Source: Molossus alvarezi
Lineage: Eukaryota; Chordata; Mammalia; Chiroptera; Molossidae
DNA length: 64,000 bases
Reading direction: 5' to 3'
NCBI GenBank assembly: GCA_037176705.1
Contig: CM073885.1
Coordinates: 162,492,290-162,556,289, forward strand
The notes below the pieces were generated by a model, which had not been told where the DNA came from, did not search any database, and saw nothing but the letters and a program-made list of their open reading frames with translations. A program made the position numbers and the translations under genes. Positions within the stretch are counted from its first letter, which is position 1; each line of letters starts with the position of its first letter. Below are positions 58,755-64,000 of this stretch, in pieces.

Positions 58755-60098
58755 TGTTTGTTTCAATTTTCATTGAATTTATTGGGGTGACATTTATTAA
58801 TAAAATTATATAGGTTTCAGGTATACAATTCTAGAATACATCTTCTGTATATCATACTGTGTGTTGACCACCCCAAGTCAAATCTCTTTTTATCACAATT
58901 TATCCCCTCTAAACCCTTTTTCATCTTCCCCAAACCCCCTTTCTTTCTGGTAATCACCATACTGTTGTCTGTATCTATAAGTTTCTCTTTGCTCAATCCT
59001 TTCACCTTTTTCACCCAGCCTCCAAAACTCATCTCCCCTCTGACAGCTGTCAGTCTTTTTTATGTATCTATGAGTCTGTTTCTATTTTGTTTGTTTATTT
59101 TGTTCATTAGATTCCACATATAAGTGAAATCATATGGTACTTGTCTTTATCTGACTGGTTTATTTCACTTAGTATAATACTCTCCAGATCCACCCATGTT
59201 GTTACAAAGGGTAAAATTTCCTTCTTTTTTTATAGCTGCATAGTATTCCATTTTGTAAATGCACCACTCATCTACTGATGGGTACTTGGGCTGTTTCCAG
59301 ATCTTAGCTATTGTAAGTAACAATGCAGTGAACACAGGGGTGCATATATTCTTTCAAATTAATGTTTCAGGTTTTTTCAGATATATTCCCAGAAGTGGAC
59401 AGGCAGTCCCATTTTTTATTTTTTTAGGTAACTCCATACTGCTTTCCACTGTGGCTGTACCAATGTGCATTCCCACCAACATTGGATGAGAGTTCCTTTT
59501 TTCCACATCCTCACCAACACTTGTTTGTTGATTTATTGATGATAGCCATTCTGACAGGTATGAGATAAGATCTCACTGTGGTTTTAATTTGCATTTCTCT
59601 GAGGATCAGTGATGTTGAGCACCTTTTTATATGTCTATTGACCATCTGTATGTCTTCTTTAGAGAAGTGTATATTCAGGTTAAATTTTTAGGTTGAACTG
59701 TTTATTTTTTTTTTGTCTTGAGTTTTATAAGTGTTTTATAAATTTTGAATACTAAACCCTAATTAGATCTATCATTGGTGAACATGTTCTCCATTCAGTG
59801 GGTTTTCTTTTCATTTTGTTCATGGTTTCCTTTGCTGTGCTCAAATTTTTTAGTTTGATGTAGTCCCATTGGTTTATGTTTTCTTTTGTTTCCCTTGCCT
59901 GAGGCAATATATGAGAAAAAATATTGCTACAAGTAATGTCTAAGATTCTACTGCCTGTGTTTTCTTCTGGATTTTTATGGTTACAAATCTAACATTTAAG
60001 TCTTTAATCATTTGGAGTTTATTCTTATGTATGGTGTAAGAGGGTGGTCTAGTTTCATTCACGTATCTGTCCAATTTTCCCAACACCATTTATTGAGA
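58755..60098 (-). mobile_element. Old 5'-truncated L1: ORF2 C-terminus and 3' UTR
   Basis: 3' UTR at 58760-59080 (ATTTATTGGGGTGACATTT, ATATAGGTTTCAGGTATAC), then the ORF2 end (from about 59100) back to about 60098 (CCAACACCATTTATTGAG). Many frame breaks. Older lineage than A and B. Confidence 0.8.
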
Positions 60099-62270
60099 TG
60101 ATTTTAAAGCAATTATGTAATTGACAATAGATCCATCCATGTGACAGTCTCACAGTAGGCTGGTGTATTGATAAGAAACATCATTCGAGATGCCAACCTC
60201 AATGTAATCTAAAAATAGTGTTGTGAATAGGCTAAAGGCAACAAACAATAGATTGCAATAAATAAAATCTTGATGTATCTAAGCCATGAATCAACAGCTT
60301 TGTATCCCACAGAGACAGCAATGACCTTCACCTTCTAAATGCTTCGCACAATGAAATCAATCTGAGTAGCATGTCTGATGTGAATCACACAAGACAGTTA
60401 TAAAATTAAACTATATTCTCTGTCAAACAAAGAAGCACTTTTTAGTAAATTATCAGATCTAAGAAAATCAATGCTTCTGCATCTGAGTTAAGCATTTAAA
60501 ACATTTGCAGACATCCTGAGTTATATTTCAAACAGTCTCTTTCTTTTATTAAAAAAGAAGGGGAAAATTAAATTAGGGTCAGCTAACCACTGGACATCTT
60601 CTATTTTCATTTTGTGAAATAGTTAAAGTTGTGTTTTAAGCGATAGTTCTAAATAAAAATGAAAGCTGTGACAATGTGGAAATGGCTAAAATTAAAATGA
60701 GTGACTATCAAGCAGCCTTCCCTGTCTTATTATGGCTTGTGCCATGTTGCTTTAATGAGGATTGATGAGACCAAATTGAGCAAAGGGAAATTTAGGCAGA
60801 ATCTTAGGAACAGTTATGCAGTAGTGAGATTTGTTAAAAAGTGGACGGGTCTCTATGGGGTGCCTCTTCACCTGAGTTATTTAAATCTAAATTGGACGGA
60901 GCATGCCAAAGTAGGCGTCACTGATAAAATCTTTCAGTTCATCTAGACATGCTAGATAACCTAGTAGCTCTTGGTTTTTGTTCATTTTTGAAGAATATGA
61001 GTTTTTGATCACCAAATTTTTTTTAGGTAGAATATCTGTAATGCCCACTAGGAACTATGTGATGATAGCAACCTTCTGCTTAGGGTATGATAGAGTGTGA
61101 TTTAATTTATTGGCCTATTATAGGCCAGATGTTATGCTAGGTATTTTTTATAAATAAATAAGTATATTGTAGTGATAGAATTATTATCTCAATATTTCAG
61201 TTGAGGATACAAGTTTAATGTAACTTGTACAGATTAATAACATATGAAGAAACAAAATGATGAAGAAATAAATAAATGAACACAAACTGGCATTGAACTA
61301 AAGTCTCACTGACATTGATAATATGCACTTTCCATTGTAGAATTTTATATCCTCAAAAATCAATCCAACTGCATTGTGAGAGTCTTCAAATATTGTGGGA
61401 CATAAATTGATGAGAACCAACCCTGCGGATGACTACCAAATATCCCAAGCTGGACAGTTCCAAATTCCCAAATCACATTTAACTGTCATAAATTTTTCTG
61501 TGATGAGTGGCTGAGGGTAATGTCTTCCTTATGGGATAAGCTGGAAAGGATAGGAATGTGAGAAAAGATTAAAGCATTCACAGATGAATGAAAAGTCAAT
61601 GATGCTCTCATATTCTCTTCCACCCAAATACTTCAATAAACCAACATTTCTTACCCATGTACAAAAATCATGGTTGCCTAACTGGGAGAGGGGAAAAAGG
61701 GTTCCTTATACATACTTGTAACTAAGCAGCATGTTTTCAACCCTACTACTCATATATATTATTAAGATCAGGATGAGATATAAATAGAAGACAGTAGTGA
61801 ATTTTTTAAACTTAAAATTAAATTTAAATTTATGATACTTTTGATTATGTAGCTAAAATGGAAAGAGGAGAGCTCCTGCTGCCATGAATAAGTAAATCAT
61901 GAGCAAAGTATATAATATAGGTATATATTTAAAGAAAGGAATTATTCACCTGCTGTAAATAAGTAGAAACTTAAAAAGAAAAATAGAAAACAACTGTTTT
62001 CAGATACTGGAGGCTGCACAGCATTGTTATTCTTTAGGAAAGGAAAACAAATAAGGAACAGCCTAGTATCATAAGACTTTTTGCCTGAGGGTAATTCTGG
62101 AGCAGCAGTGCAAGGAAGACCCAAACAGAGCCTAACAATCTTGCTGAGTTGAAGAGATTTGATAGATGTCAGAGACAATGAAGGGGCCAGAATAAATTTA
62201 ACAGAATATCAGAAAGAAAGAAAGAAGCTATTTAGAGACAGTGTTCCTAAAATCTTTATAGATTTTTTTA
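60099..62270. other. Repeat-poor stretch, no gene recognised
   Basis: About 2.2 kb with little repeat signature. 60100-60620 has homeodomain-like AT motifs (AATTATGTAATTGACAATAG, CAATAGATTGCAATAAAT) and might be conserved regulatory DNA. The short ORFs have no identifiable domain. Confidence 0.35.
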
Positions 62271-62948
62271 TTAATTTGTTGAATGTCAATCTGTTCATAT
62301 AGATTTCCAGATTTTTATTTCAGTGCTTCAAAGATGTTACTCCATTGTCTTCTGACTTGCATAGTTTTGGATGATAAGTCTGTCTAACTCTTTAAGTCTT
62401 CTCTTTGTTCCTGTGCATGTGCAGTATATTTTTACATCTGACTATCTTCAAGATATATTGTTTATCTTTAATGTTCAGCAATTGAAATATGATGTTTTGA
62501 TATTTTGATGTGTTTTTGTGTTTATTTAGCTAGACTATTATTCTCTGAGTCATAGATATGTGGTTTACTCTTTTTCATTAATTTGGGGAAATAATTGCAC
62601 AACATGTCTTCATATATTTCTTATGGTCTATTTATTCCCTCTTCTTCCTCTGGAATTTCAAATATGTTCATGATAGACATTTTCATATTTTTCACATCTC
62701 TTGTTCTTACTCTTTCTTTAAAAAAGATTTCCCTCTTTTATTTTCTGTTTTTTGACAAGTATATTCTATTGACCTATATTTAATTTACTAATTCTTCTCG
62801 GTGGTGCTAAATATAACGAGCCTATCAATCACATATTTTACCTTGGTTACCATATTTTTCATTTGATTCTTTTATATGTTTCTATCTTTCTTCTGAAATG
62901 GTCCTATCTATGCATCTGTATAGACTTTTAAATAAGAACCTCTCTCTC

Positions 62949-63160
62949 CCGGCTGGTGTGGCTCAAGGGTTGAGTGTCGACCCATGCACCAAGAGGTTGC
63001 TGGTTCGATTCCTGGTCAGGGCACATGCCCCTGTTGTGGGCCCAATCACCAGTAAGGGTCATACAGGAGGCAGCCAATCAATATTCTCTCTCATCGATGT
63101 TTCTATCTCTGTTTCCTTCTCCCTTCCTCTCTCTCTAAAATCAATAAAGAAAAAAAATAT
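62949..63160 (+). mobile_element. Ves SINE, type 2
   Basis: CCGGCTGGTGTGGCTCAAGG head, GATTCCTGGTCAGGGCAC B-box region, CTCTAAAATCAATAAAG end. Flanks share AAGAA...TCTCTCTC, an imperfect duplication. Confidence 0.88.
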
Positions 63161-63204
63161 TTAAGAAGAATCTCTCTCATTTTAATCATAGCAATTATTA
63201 TCGA

Positions 63205-63510
63205 TTTTCAAATTAAATTTTATTTTTAATTACAGTTGATATACAATATTATATTAATTTTCAGGTGTATAATGTAGTGATTACAACATTTACATACCTC
63301 ACAAAGCAATCACCTCAGTCAGTCTCGTGCCCATCTGACATCATACATAATTATTACAATATTATTTACTATATTTCTTATGCTGTACTTTATATCCTTG
63401 TGACTTTTTTTATAACTGGTAATTTGTACTTGTAAATCCCTTTTAACTTTTTACTTATCCCTCAATCCTCCCATCTGGCGACCATCAATTTTTTCTCTGT
63501 ATCTATGTCA
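63205..63510 (-). mobile_element. L1 3'-UTR fragment
   Basis: TTAATTACAGTTGATATACAAT, TTTTCAGGTGTATAATG, then TACTTTATATCCTTGTGAC, the old L1 3' UTR on the minus strand. Confidence 0.7.
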
Positions 63511-64000
63511 TAGCTGTTTTAAGATCCCTGTCTAATCATTTCAATATCCGAGTCACATCTGAGCCAGGTTCCACTGCCTGCATTGCCTCTTGAGCACATT
63601 TTCTTTTCTTGCTTTATTGTGGTTCATTATAGTTCTTATAAGTTTTTTATTGAAGCTGGACATATTGTATATAACATTAGACACTGAGTTAAATAATGTT
63701 CTGGTACTGAGCATGCCTTAACTTTTGATAGAACTTTAGGTGGGTTGTTGAATCAATTTGGTCAAGTGTTGAGCTGAATTTGGATTTTGTTGTTATAGTT
63801 GCCCTCAGCACCATAGGCTCCAATTCCTCTAGCACTGTCTTGTGACAGGGGAGACTCCTCTGCCAGATGGTTTTACTTATATCAGTTTCACTTTATGTCT
63901 TGCCCTTGTGTCTGTACCTCAGAGAAGGTCTCTATCCTTCTTCTAATCCATCTTTCTGCAGTAGATTGATGCTAGTTGATACTCAATGCTTGGTAATCTG

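Larger units (their letters stand above)
62271..64000 (-). mobile_element. Ancient L1/HAL1-type ORF1 and 5' region, with later insertions
   Basis: Minus-strand ORF1-like remnant. Plus-strand phrases are TACTCCATTGTCTTCTGACTTGC, ATATTTCTTATGGTC and TTTTTCATTTGATTC. A Ves SINE (62949-63160) and an L1 3'-UTR piece (63205-63510) interrupt it. 63520-64000 is probably its upstream region, open to the window edge. Confidence 0.5.

Noticed and set aside
1..64000. Host gene exons
   Set aside because: No frame outside retroelements shows a recognisable domain or a run of exon-like blocks with splice sites.

Overview
The window is mammalian nuclear DNA from a bat. Tandem A-box and B-box, tRNA-headed SINEs of the Ves type (head near GGCTCAGCGGTTAGAGCG, B box near GGGTTCGGTTCCCGC, CT-rich body, A tail) recur throughout. 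Ves SINEs are known from yangochiropteran bats. I see no Helitron and no young hAT or piggyBac element, which leans weakly away from Myotis-like vespertilionids, but I cannot name a species. I recognise no host protein-coding exon, tRNA, rRNA or CRISPR array. The window reads as intergenic or deep-intronic sequence shaped by retrotransposition.

The main structure is a nested stack at about 4345-19870. An ancient L1 (called D, minus) was split by a 5'-inverted L1 (E). E was split by a full-length but decayed L1 (C, minus, about 6375-18860). C was later hit by a Ves SINE (6976-7228), a solo LTR (17253-17721) and a near-pristine full-length L1 (A, minus, 7325-13197). A has a perfect 15-bp target-site duplication, an open ORF1 (293 codons from ATG) and an open ORF2 (1274 codons) with endonuclease, reverse transcriptase and C-terminal Cys-rich motifs in place. 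It is the only plausible functional protein-coding unit here. The two proteins would form an L1 ribonucleoprotein that nicks DNA and reverse-transcribes its own RNA, and probably supplies activity in trans to Ves SINEs.

Right of the stack, 20-28 kb holds Ves SINEs, MIRs, an MLT1-like LTR split by a SINE, and an ancient L1 ORF1 region. A second full-length L1 of A's lineage (B, plus, about 28196-34015) has many stops and frameshifts and lies inverted to A about 15 kb away. From 34 to 64 kb there is older material: an internally deleted L1, ancient L1 blocks, an L2 piece, an ERV1-like LTR carrying a palindromic DNA transposon, a mariner-type MITE in an old L1, nested and single SINEs, simple repeats, a perfect 3 x 28 bp minisatellite, and several repeat-free stretches, two of which could be conserved regulatory DNA.

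All family assignments come from reading the sequence and from known consensus features. No database search was run.
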